DNA from: CAIYZT01 sp947461435
GTDB taxonomy: Bacteria; Pseudomonadota; Alphaproteobacteria; Rhodobacterales; Rhodobacteraceae
Length of the DNA: 64,000 nt
Assembly: GCA_965284435.1 (NCBI GenBank)
Contig: OZ260083.1
Location: 1,488,001-1,552,000 of the forward strand
Direction of reading: 5' to 3'
Position numbers and translations under genes: made by a program
Shown: positions 34,016 through 41,416 of the stretch, one piece after another
Numbering within the stretch: position 1 is the first letter of the stretch
How the letters are laid out: each line of letters begins with the position of its first letter
Notes under the pieces: generated by a model
What the model was told of the DNA's origin: nothing
Database searches by the model: none
What the model saw: the letters and a program-made list of their open reading frames with translations, nothing else

Positions 34016-34342
34016 ATGCGAGGACTTGGACTTTTGGCGGCAGCCTTGGCGCTGACGGCCTGCGATCTATCTGAAACGGCCGACAAGGCCATGCGGCGCA
34101 CTGCCGAAACGGTTGTTCAGCCCGTTGTGGACGATTATCTGCCCGGCGATCAGGCCGAGGTTGCCACGCGCTGCATCGTGGAAAACGCCACGTCCGAGGA
34201 TCTGCGTTTGTTGGTTCGCGACGTCGCGGTGGAGGCGGGCACATCGACCGTCAACAACGTCTTGGACATTGCGATGCGCCCTGAAACCCAGTCTTGTCTG
34301 ATCCGCGAAGGGTTGCCGACGCTGCTGGGGGGGCTGCAATGA
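34016..34342 (+). CDS. Putative lipoprotein between sdhA and sdhB (first)
   Basis: A 108-aa protein with a lipoprotein signal (MRGLGLLAAALALTAC; lipobox LTAC). The mature region is helical with two cysteines ('ATRCIVENA', 'TQSCLIREG'). The start at 34016 follows a strong AGGAGG. No family is recognised. Its stop overlaps the next lipoprotein start (ATGATG). It lies inside the sdh operon, so expression should track complex II. Confidence 0.65.
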   Translation: MRGLGLLAAALALTACDLSETADKAMRRTAETVVQPVVDDYLPGDQAEVATRCIVENATSEDLRLLVRDVAVEAGTSTVNNVLDIAMRPETQSCLIREGLPTLLGGLQ

Positions 34343-34635
34343 TGCGCGGCTTTGCCCTTGGCGCGCTGTTGCTGTTGGCCGCCTGCGGGCCGATCCCGCT
34401 TGAACAGGCGGAATATGAATGCGCCGAGCGGGCCCGTTTGGCCCAACAGCCGCGCGGAACGGTTCATATCGGTGTGAATTCCGATGGCGGAACCTATCTG
34501 GGCGGCGAAATCGGCGTGTCGTCCGACTATCTTCAGGGCCGCGATCCGGCCCAAGTCTATGATCAATGCGTCTACCAGCGGTCTGGCCAGATGCCCAATC
34601 GTCCCTTTTATACCCTGCCGATCGCGCAGGGGTGA
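34339..34635 (+). CDS. Putative lipoprotein between sdhA and sdhB (second)
   Basis: A 98-aa protein with a lipobox (FALGALLLLAACGP). The mature part contains 'CAERARLAQQPRGTVHIGVN' and 'VYDQCVYQRSGQMP', so two cysteines may pair. Two start ATGs (34339, 34342) overlap the preceding stop. I know no function. Position between sdhA and sdhB suggests co-expression with succinate dehydrogenase. Confidence 0.65.
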   Translation: MMRGFALGALLLLAACGPIPLEQAEYECAERARLAQQPRGTVHIGVNSDGGTYLGGEIGVSSDYLQGRDPAQVYDQCVYQRSGQMPNRPFYTLPIAQG

Positions 34636-34656
34636 GCCTCAGGAAAGAACCGAGCC

Positions 34657-35433
34657 ATGGTCCAGTTCACACTGCCCAAGAATTCGAAAATCCGCACCGG
34701 CAAGACCTGGCCGAAGCCGGAGGGCAAGACCGTGCGCAAGTTCCAGATTTATCGCTGGAACCAAGAGGATGGTGAAAATCCGCGGGTCGACACCTATTTT
34801 GTGGATATGGATACCTGCGGGCCGATGGTTCTGGACGCGCTGATCAAGATCAAGACCGAGATTGACCCGACGCTGACCTTTCGGCGGTCCTGCCGCGAAG
34901 GGATCTGCGGATCTTGCGCGATGAACATTGATGGGATCAACACGCTGGCCTGCATTTACGGGCTGGACGAGGTGAAGGGCGATGTCAAAATCTATCCTCT
35001 GCCGCATATGCCCGTGATCAAGGACCTGATCCCGGATCTGACCCATTTTTATGCGCAGCACGCCTCGATCATGCCGTGGCTTGAAACCAAGACCAACCCA
35101 CCGGCCAAGGAATGGCGCCAGTCGATCGAAGATCGGTCAAAACTGGATGGGCTTTACGAATGCGTCATGTGCGCCTGCTGCAGCACCTCATGCCCCAGTT
35201 ATTGGTGGAACAGCGACAAATACCTTGGACCGGCGGCACTGCTGCATTCCTACCGCTGGATCATCGACAGCCGCGACGAGGCGACGGGCGAGCGTCTGGA
35301 CAATCTGGAAGACCCCTTCAAGCTGTACCGTTGCCATACGATCATGAACTGCGCCAAGACCTGCCCCAAGGGGCTTAACCCCGCCAAGGCGATTGCCGAC
35401 ATCAAGAAAATGATGGTCGACCGGGTGGTGTGA
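34657..35433 (+). CDS. sdhB: Succinate dehydrogenase iron-sulfur subunit
   Basis: The 258-aa SdhB carries the electron relay. The [2Fe-2S] ligands lie in 'SCREGICGSCAMNIDG' and 'LACIYG'. The [4Fe-4S] and [3Fe-4S] ligands lie in 'CVMCACCSTSCPSYWW' and 'CHTIMNCAKTCPKGLNP'. It links SdhA to the quinone site in SdhCD. It starts 22 bases after the second lipoprotein, so the operon continues across the insertion. Confidence 0.97.
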   Translation: MVQFTLPKNSKIRTGKTWPKPEGKTVRKFQIYRWNQEDGENPRVDTYFVDMDTCGPMVLDALIKIKTEIDPTLTFRRSCREGICGSCAMNIDGINTLACIYGLDEVKGDVKIYPLPHMPVIKDLIPDLTHFYAQHASIMPWLETKTNPPAKEWRQSIEDRSKLDGLYECVMCACCSTSCPSYWWNSDKYLGPAALLHSYRWIIDSRDEATGERLDNLEDPFKLYRCHTIMNCAKTCPKGLNPAKAIADIKKMMVDRVV

Positions 35434-35436
35434 TCC

Positions 35437-36315
35437 TTGCAAATCTGGGGCGTTGATTTCACTTCGGCGCCCCGCAAGGCCAAACCCATTGCGGTGGCGC
35501 GGGCGCGACTGCAGGGGGATGTTCTGACGGTTGATGCGGTTGAACATCTGATCGACTTCGCGGCCTTTGAATCGTTTCTGGCGCGTCCGGGCCCGTGGGT
35601 TGCGGGTTTTGATTTTCCCTTTACCCAAGCGCGGCGGTTTCTGGACGGCATCGGGTGGCCGATTGACTGGGGTTCCTGCATGGATCTTGTCGCAAGCCTG
35701 AGCCGGGTCGAGTTTCGCCAAAGATTGGAAAACTACAAGGAAAACCGCGAAATCGGCGATAAAGAACACCAAAGATTGTTCGAAAAAGGCACGGGTGCGG
35801 CCAGCCCGCAAAAGCTGTTCGGCGTTCCGGTGGGGCTTATGTTTTTTGAAGGTGCCCCGCGCCTGCGCGCGGCGGGGCTGCATTTGCCCGGATTGCACGG
35901 GGGCGACCGCGGGCGCATCGCCGTCGAGGCCTATCCCGGTGTGGCCGCCCGGGCCTTGCTGGGCCGCGTCAGCTATAAGTCAGACACCAAGGATGCTGCC
36001 GGTCTTTTGGCGGCACGGCGGGCTTTGGTGGCCGCGCTGATCGGGCCGGCCGGGCAAGATCGGTTCGGAATGCGGGTGATGTTGCCCGATGGGCTGGATC
36101 AGGACCCCGCAGGCGACGCCTTGGATGCCGCCCTTTGCGCGGTGCAGGCGGCTTGGGCCTTTCGGTTGGGCTTTTGCGAGACCGGTATGCCGAATCTGCC
36201 AGAGCCTTGCGAAGGCTGGATCGCCGATCCTTTCGTCGCCAGCAGACTGGGACAGGCGGGCCTTGCCCGGCCAGAACCGAAAAGATCGGCCAAGGCCGGG
36301 CCAACCCATTCATAA
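35437..36315 (+). CDS. DUF429 family protein
   Basis: This 292-aa protein starts with a TTG four bases after the sdhB stop and reads MQIWGVDFTSAPRKAKPIAV. The 'GVDFTSAP' strand and 'WVAGFDFPFT' fit the DUF429 ribonuclease-H-like fold with acidic metal ligands. It may be a nuclease-like enzyme, but the family is not characterised to my knowledge. The uncommon start codon and tight spacing suggest translational coupling to sdhB. Confidence 0.72.
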   Translation: MQIWGVDFTSAPRKAKPIAVARARLQGDVLTVDAVEHLIDFAAFESFLARPGPWVAGFDFPFTQARRFLDGIGWPIDWGSCMDLVASLSRVEFRQRLENYKENREIGDKEHQRLFEKGTGAASPQKLFGVPVGLMFFEGAPRLRAAGLHLPGLHGGDRGRIAVEAYPGVAARALLGRVSYKSDTKDAAGLLAARRALVAALIGPAGQDRFGMRVMLPDGLDQDPAGDALDAALCAVQAAWAFRLGFCETGMPNLPEPCEGWIADPFVASRLGQAGLARPEPKRSAKAGPTHS

Positions 36316-36379
36316 TGCATCCAGCAGAAACCCTGCGGCGCCCTTAAATCCCCTTTGAGTTGCATTTTGAACATGCGGC

Positions 36380-36399
36380 GTTAATCTTTGGCTCTTAAC
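36380..36399. promoter_or_regulatory. 20-bp inverted repeat upstream of the LuxR-type gene
   Basis: GTTAA and TTAAC arms are separated by ten bases, giving a 20-bp lux-box-length dyad about 39 bases before the LuxR-type ATG. Only the outer five bases on each side are symmetric, so this is a weak candidate for autoregulation. Confidence 0.3.
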
Positions 36400-36437
36400 G
36401 ATTGACGTGACTTTTATGGGGCAGCGGCCGTTCGCTG

Positions 36438-37049
36438 ATGTTTCGATTGCAGAACCTGAAATCTCAGATCGAGCCGATTGCGACTGCGGGTTTTTACCTT
36501 GCGCTTCGCATCGGCTTTGCCTTTCCAGAGGCCGAATTGAACGGTCTGGGGGAAAGCTGGGTGGATCATTACATTCAGCACGGGCTGGTGCGCGCCGATC
36601 CTGCGATCCGCTGGGCCTATGAACAGACCGGTGCCGCGCGCCTGTCTGAAATGAATATGCCAGATCCCGAAAAGGTGCTGCCAAGGGCGTTGTTCTATGG
36701 CCTGTCCTTTGGCGCCGTTGTGTCGGTTCTGGGCGCGGCGGCGGGCGGGCGGCGCAGTTTTGGGATTTTCTTTCGGCAAGATCGAGAGTTCGCAGCCGCT
36801 GAATTGACCCAGTTGCACGACATCGTAAAGTCGGCGCATCTGGATTGCGGTAACAGAATTTCCCTGACCCAAGCCGAAAGAGAGGCGCTGTGCCTGCAGG
36901 GCCAAGGTCTGCGCCTGCGGCAAGTGGCGCAAAATCTTGGCATTTCGGAAAGTGCGGTCAAGGGGCGTTTGAACAACGCCAAACGCAAGCTTGGGGCCAA
37001 GACGATCGTTCAGGCCCTGTCAATCGCCCAGGCGCAGCGCCTGATCTGA
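36438..37049 (+). CDS. LuxR family regulator with autoinducer-binding-like domain
   Basis: The 203-aa protein has an N-terminal domain resembling the acyl-homoserine lactone fold ('ESWVDHYIQHGLVRADPAIR' keeps the W, Y and D-P positions) and a C-terminal LuxR helix-turn-helix ('LTQAEREALCLQGQGLRLRQ' then 'VAQNLGISESAVKGRLNNAK'). The second conserved tryptophan of the ligand pocket is not evident. No luxI synthase gene lies nearby, so it is a LuxR solo that may sense foreign or non-AHL ligands. Confidence 0.82.
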   Translation: MFRLQNLKSQIEPIATAGFYLALRIGFAFPEAELNGLGESWVDHYIQHGLVRADPAIRWAYEQTGAARLSEMNMPDPEKVLPRALFYGLSFGAVVSVLGAAAGGRRSFGIFFRQDREFAAAELTQLHDIVKSAHLDCGNRISLTQAEREALCLQGQGLRLRQVAQNLGISESAVKGRLNNAKRKLGAKTIVQALSIAQAQRLI

Positions 37050-37164
37050 CGCGCGCAGCCCTGGCCGACCCTGACAAACGCCCCCTGACGGGCGCGGCGG
37101 TGTCACGCCGTGGGTTGACGGCAGGCCCCGTTGGGTTTGACATCGCCGCCAAAAGGAGCCTCCG

Positions 37165-38034
37165 ATGAAACCGATCCATCCAAGCCACGCCGCCCCCGAG
37201 GACGCCGCTGCCCGCAAGGCGGTGCGTCCCGTCATCTGCTATCCGGTGCAGGGTCTGCCGCGCCCCGATCTTGCCCCCTACCACGCGGCGCGGGCGGGGT
37301 GGCACCGGCTGTCGCAAACCCGCGTTCCCGCGCGCGAAGCGCGGTGCTTTGACGTACCAGCGGGGCATTTCTTTCGCATCACCTCGGTGGACGGGCCGCA
37401 GGTTGGCGATTTGAATCTGTGGGCTGCTGCGGATTTGACCGAAAGGTTTTTCAGCGGCAAGACCCGCGCCCTTCATGGCACGCATCTAAGCGCGGGCGAT
37501 CGGCTGTGGTCAAGCCTTCCGCATCTGCGCGCTTTGGCCACGATCACGCAAGACACCTTGGATTGGTACGGCTTTGATGTTTTTGGCGGGGCGGTTCATG
37601 ATGTGATCGGCACGCGCTGCGATCCTTATACGCATAACTTGCTGTCGGGCGGGGGGCAGTACCATCATTGCTGCCATTCCAACCTGACCCGCGCTTTGGC
37701 ACAGGCGCGCGATCTGCCCCTTTGGGAGGCCGAAGCCTATGTGCATGATGTGCTGAATGTTTTCATGTGCACGGGGTTCACGCGCGACACCGGGGAATAT
37801 TTCATGAAAGCCAGCCCAGTTCGTCCGGGCGATTTTCTGGAATTCTTTGCAGAGACCGATTTGCTGGGGGCCTTGTCGGCCTGTCCGGGGGGGGATTGTT
37901 CGGCCGAACATTCCTCGGACGAGGCCGCCTGCCATCCCTTGCTGGTCGAGGTGTTTCGCCCCAGCGCCCCGCCGGCTGGATGGCAAGCCTCAGCGCGCAG
38001 CGGCTATGATCGCAGCCACGGCGCGGCAAAGTAG
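37165..38034 (+). CDS. Urea carboxylase-associated family protein (DUF1989)
   Basis: The 289-aa protein matches DUF1989: 'ARCFDVPAGHFFRITSVDGP' near the start, 'DVIGTRCDPYTHNLLSGGG' and 'HCCHSNLTRALA' in the centre, and a Cys/His-rich C-terminus. Two members of this family usually sit with urea carboxylase/allophanate hydrolase and their transport genes. Those are absent here. A related aminomethyltransferase-like role is possible. The gene follows an AGGAGCC ribosome site. Confidence 0.78.
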   Translation: MKPIHPSHAAPEDAAARKAVRPVICYPVQGLPRPDLAPYHAARAGWHRLSQTRVPAREARCFDVPAGHFFRITSVDGPQVGDLNLWAAADLTERFFSGKTRALHGTHLSAGDRLWSSLPHLRALATITQDTLDWYGFDVFGGAVHDVIGTRCDPYTHNLLSGGGQYHHCCHSNLTRALAQARDLPLWEAEAYVHDVLNVFMCTGFTRDTGEYFMKASPVRPGDFLEFFAETDLLGALSACPGGDCSAEHSSDEAACHPLLVEVFRPSAPPAGWQASARSGYDRSHGAAK

Positions 38035-38057
38035 GCCCGGAGAAGGCGATCCGCCGC

Positions 38058-39041
38058 TTAGCAGTACCGCTCGGCCGTCAGGGTTTGCTCGTCGCTATAG
38101 CGGTCGCCATGGGCCCAGCCGATGGGCAAAAGGCGGGCGATTTCGGCCCGGTCTTCGGCCGTCAGCCGGATCTGATCTGCGCCCGCCCAATCGGCCAGAT
38201 GATGGGCATAACGTGTGCCGGGGATCGGCACGATATGCGGTCCTTGGTCCAACACCCAAGCCAGCGCCAAGGCGGGCGCGGCAACACCCCGGCGGGCCGC
38301 AAAGGCGCGAAAGGCCGCGACATAGGGCCGGTTGTGGGGCCAGTTTTCCGGCAAAAAGCGCGGGATAGAGGCGCGAAGTTCGCCCGGCTCCAGCCCAGCC
38401 GGATCAAATTCGGTGCGTCCAAAAATGCCGCGCGCCAACGGGGCGAAGGGCACAAAGGCCACGCCCAGTTCGGCGCAGGTCTGGATCAGGCCCAGTTCGG
38501 GGCTGCGCGTCCACAAGGAATATTCGTTTTGCACGGCCCGCACGGGCCGAACGGCGTGGGCCCGGCGCAGGGTATAGGGTGCCACCTCTGACAGGCCATA
38601 GCCGCCGATCTTCCCCGCATCGATCATCCGGCCCATGGTGTCGGCCACCTCTTCGATAGGGCGGCCTTTTTCGTGCCGGTGCAAGTAGAACAGATCAACA
38701 TGATCCACCCCCAAACGCCGCAACGACCCTTCCAGTTCAGCGCGCAGATGTTCGGGCGAATTGTCCACCCCGCGCTGGGGTGCGGTGACAAAACTGGCCT
38801 TGGTGGCCAGAACCGGGCGGTGCCCGGTGCGGCGCATCCATTCGCCGATCATGGTTTCAGATCGGCCCATGCCATAGATATTGGCGGTGTCGAAAAACTG
38901 GATGCCCTGATCCCAGGCGGCATCCAATGTGGCCTGACTTGCGGCATCGGTGGTGGTGCCAAAGGTGCCGCCAAAGGACAGGCACCCCAGACCCAGCGCC
39001 GAGACAAGAGGACCGTTGGTTCCAAGAGAGCGCTGGATCAT
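38058..39041 (-). CDS. Aldo/keto reductase
   Basis: The 327-aa TIM-barrel oxidoreductase has the AKR signature 'FFDTANIYGMGRSETMIGEW' (catalytic Asp and Tyr), the Lys region 'VLATKASFV', and the NADPH-binding C-terminus 'IVPIPGTRYAHHL'. It reduces an aldehyde or ketone; the substrate is unknown. It overlaps the upstream SHMT-like gene by four bases (ATGA), so the two are translationally coupled and may act on the same metabolite. Confidence 0.88.
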   Translation of the reverse strand: MIQRSLGTNGPLVSALGLGCLSFGGTFGTTTDAASQATLDAAWDQGIQFFDTANIYGMGRSETMIGEWMRRTGHRPVLATKASFVTAPQRGVDNSPEHLRAELEGSLRRLGVDHVDLFYLHRHEKGRPIEEVADTMGRMIDAGKIGGYGLSEVAPYTLRRAHAVRPVRAVQNEYSLWTRSPELGLIQTCAELGVAFVPFAPLARGIFGRTEFDPAGLEPGELRASIPRFLPENWPHNRPYVAAFRAFAARRGVAAPALALAWVLDQGPHIVPIPGTRYAHHLADWAGADQIRLTAEDRAEIARLLPIGWAHGDRYSDEQTLTAERYC

Positions 39042-40360
39042 GGCAGATTCACATAATGAAGGCCCTGAAACCGCGCGCGCAGGGCGGCGGTGCGGGGGGC
39101 GATGGTTTCGGCGGCGTTGGATCGCAGCGCCTCGGCGATCAGGGCGGCAAGGGCGGGGGCATCTTTCGGGGTCACGCCGCGCCGCACCAGTTCGGGCGTG
39201 CCGATGCGCAGCCCATTCAGATCGCCCGCCACAGGGGCGACGGGCAGACCAATGCCGCAGGCCAGAAATCCGGCCCGGCGCAACGTCTTTGAGGCGGTCT
39301 GACCCCCGCCAAACGGCGCTGCCAGCACCGCGAATTGATGCGAGCGGGTAAACCCGCTTTGGGCACCGAAAATCGGGATGTCCAGATCGTGCAGCGCCTG
39401 CGCCAGGGCCTGGGCCAGATCCACCATCGCTGCCGCATAGGCCCGGCCATGATCGCGCCAATCCAGCAAGGTCAAGGCAAGGGCCGCCGATTTGGCCGCA
39501 TCGAAATTGGCGGTCAGGCCGGGATAGGCGATGGCATCCAGCCGCTGCGCGATCTGGGCATCATTGGTCACGATCAGCCCGCTGGCCGGCCCGCCCAAGG
39601 ATTTATAGGTGCTCATCGTCATCAGATGCGCGCCTTGCGACAAGGGGTTCGGAAACTGGCCGCCCGCGATCATGCCGCATTGGTGAGCGGCGTCAAACAG
39701 CACCATGGCGCCAACCTCGTCGGCGATGGCGCGAATCTGCGGCACGGGGTGGGGAAACAGGTTCAAGCTACCGCCGATGGTGATGATCTTGGGCCGCACC
39801 TTTTGGGCAAGACTGCGAAGACCTTCAAGATCAATGGTATAGCCAGCATCGTCAATGGGTGCGGGATGGGTGTGCAGCCCGTAAAGCCCCGCGCAGCCAT
39901 CGGCGTGATGGGTGACATGCCCCCCCACCGACGCGGGCGGCGCAATAATGGCATCGCCGGGTTTGGCCAGCGCCATGAAGCCATACAGATTGGCCAGCGC
40001 CCCCGAGCCGACCCTGATTTCCGCATAAGCGGCGCCAAACACCTCGGCCGCCAATTCGGCGGCGATCACCTCGATCTGCTCGATCGCTTCAAGGCCCATT
40101 TCATACTTGTCGCCCGGATACCCCAAGGAAGGACGAGAGCCCATGCCGCGCGACAGGGCCGCCTCGGCCGCGGGGTTCATCACATTGGTCGCGGGGTTCA
40201 GGTTGAAACAGTCGTGGTCATGGATCTGAGTATTGGCTTGGATCAGCGCCTCGATCTGCTCGGCCACCCCGCGTGATGGGCCACAGGCGCCCAAAGCGAT
40301 GCCCTGAACAAATCGGTCAACCTCGGGCGGAACCCAAGCGCGGGCGGAAAGATGGGGCAT
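39038..40360 (-). CDS. Serine hydroxymethyltransferase-like PLP enzyme
   Basis: This 440-aa fold-type I enzyme resembles GlyA throughout: 'NLNPATNVMNPAAEAAL', 'PSLGYPGDKYEMGLEAIEQI', 'LFDAAHQCGMIAGGQF' and the PLP lysine in 'MSTYKSLGGPASG'. The motifs differ from housekeeping GlyA (which has a THKTLRGPRGG lysine loop), so this is a divergent paralogue, perhaps acting on an alpha-methyl or beta-hydroxy amino acid. It starts after AAAGGAG and is coupled to the aldo/keto reductase. Confidence 0.82.
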   Translation of the reverse strand: MPHLSARAWVPPEVDRFVQGIALGACGPSRGVAEQIEALIQANTQIHDHDCFNLNPATNVMNPAAEAALSRGMGSRPSLGYPGDKYEMGLEAIEQIEVIAAELAAEVFGAAYAEIRVGSGALANLYGFMALAKPGDAIIAPPASVGGHVTHHADGCAGLYGLHTHPAPIDDAGYTIDLEGLRSLAQKVRPKIITIGGSLNLFPHPVPQIRAIADEVGAMVLFDAAHQCGMIAGGQFPNPLSQGAHLMTMSTYKSLGGPASGLIVTNDAQIAQRLDAIAYPGLTANFDAAKSAALALTLLDWRDHGRAYAAAMVDLAQALAQALHDLDIPIFGAQSGFTRSHQFAVLAAPFGGGQTASKTLRRAGFLACGIGLPVAPVAGDLNGLRIGTPELVRRGVTPKDAPALAALIAEALRSNAAETIAPRTAALRARFQGLHYVNLP

Positions 40361-40497
40361 GGGCGTCTCCTTTTGGTGGTGACACAAAAGCAGGATGTGG
40401 GGGCGCAGGCAAATCCGTTTTGCGACTGTCCCGGTTCGCACAACGTCAAGATGGAATGGCCCTTGCCCCCCCGCGCCCCAAAAGTCTGCCCCCTTGG

Positions 40498-40525
40498 GCG
40501 CTGCGGACCAGGGGGGCCGCAGCGC
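40498..40525. terminator. Hairpin in the deoD-SHMT spacer
   Basis: GCGCTGCGG pairs perfectly with CCGCAGCGC around a 10-nt loop, about 54 bases after the deoD stop. No U-tract follows on the minus strand, so it may be a weak or Rho-assisted terminator. I see no gene in the spacer 40361-40578. Confidence 0.4.
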
Positions 40526-40578
40526 GGCGGGGCCGTTTTGCTGTTGCGGCCTTCGGGACCGCGGCTGTTTGGCAGCCC

Positions 40579-41283
40579 TCAGGCAAACGCGGCCGCTAGC
40601 GCGACCTCGACCATGGCCCCAAAGCTGCGTTCGCGCTGATCGGCGGGCAAGGCTTCGTGCGTCAGGATATGGTCAGATATCGTCAGAACCGCCAAAGCCC
40701 GGCGGCCATAGCGGGCGGCAAGGTGGTACAATTCTGCCGCCTCCATCTCAACGCACAAGGTGCCATGCCGCTGCAATTGATCCGACAGATCCTGACGTTC
40801 ATCGTAAAACGTATCCGACGAATAAATCCCGCCGACATGAACGGGAACGCCGATGGTCTGCGCGGCCTTGTGGGCGGCACTCAGCAGCCCAAAATCGGCG
40901 CAGGGGGCAAAATTCAGCTCTTTGAAGATGGACCGCGAGGGTGACCCATTGGAACTGGCGGTTTGGGCCAGAACCACATCGCGCACCTTGACATGCGGCT
41001 GCAAGGCCCCGGCAGAGCCGATGCGGATCAAGGTCTGCGCGCCATAATCGCGGATCAGTTCGTTCACATAGATGGACAGCGAGGGCATCCCCATCCCCGA
41101 TCCGTGGATCGTCACCTTGTTGCCTTTGTAAGTGCCGGTGTAGCCCAGCATGCCGCGCACCTCGTTCACCAACACCGGATTTTCCAGAAAGGTCTGCGCT
41201 GCCCAACGGGCCCGGTAGGGATCTCCGGGCAAGAGCACGGTTTCCGCAATATCGCCGGGTTTTGCACCGATGTGAAAAGTCAT
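40579..41283 (-). CDS. deoD: Purine-nucleoside phosphorylase (DeoD type)
   Basis: The 234-aa hexameric-type PNP cleaves purine (deoxy)nucleosides with phosphate. The family patterns 'VLLPGDPYRARWAAQTFLEN', 'GMGMPSLSIYVNELIRDYGA' and 'GTLCVEMEAAELYHLAARYG' (active-site Glu-Met-Glu) are clear. It starts after AAGGAGTG and is divergent from the GH3 glycosidase. Confidence 0.95.
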   Translation of the reverse strand: MTFHIGAKPGDIAETVLLPGDPYRARWAAQTFLENPVLVNEVRGMLGYTGTYKGNKVTIHGSGMGMPSLSIYVNELIRDYGAQTLIRIGSAGALQPHVKVRDVVLAQTASSNGSPSRSIFKELNFAPCADFGLLSAAHKAAQTIGVPVHVGGIYSSDTFYDERQDLSDQLQRHGTLCVEMEAAELYHLAARYGRRALAVLTISDHILTHEALPADQRERSFGAMVEVALAAAFA

Positions 41284-41355
41284 GGGTCACTCCTTTAAGG
41301 TTCCGCGCAGGTTAGGGGAAGCGTCCGGGGCAGGAAAGGGGGCATCCGCACCGGC

Positions 41356-41369
41356 CTGTAACGTTACAG
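41356..41369. promoter_or_regulatory. LacI-like operator upstream of the GH3 glycosidase
   Basis: CTGTAACGTTACAG is a perfect 14-bp palindrome with the central CG typical of LacI-family operators. It lies 48-61 bases upstream of the glycosidase ATG. Confidence 0.6.
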
Positions 41370-41416
41370 CTTGCCTTTTTTCGGCGGATTGCCGAGATCA
41401 CCCTCAACAAGGGAGC

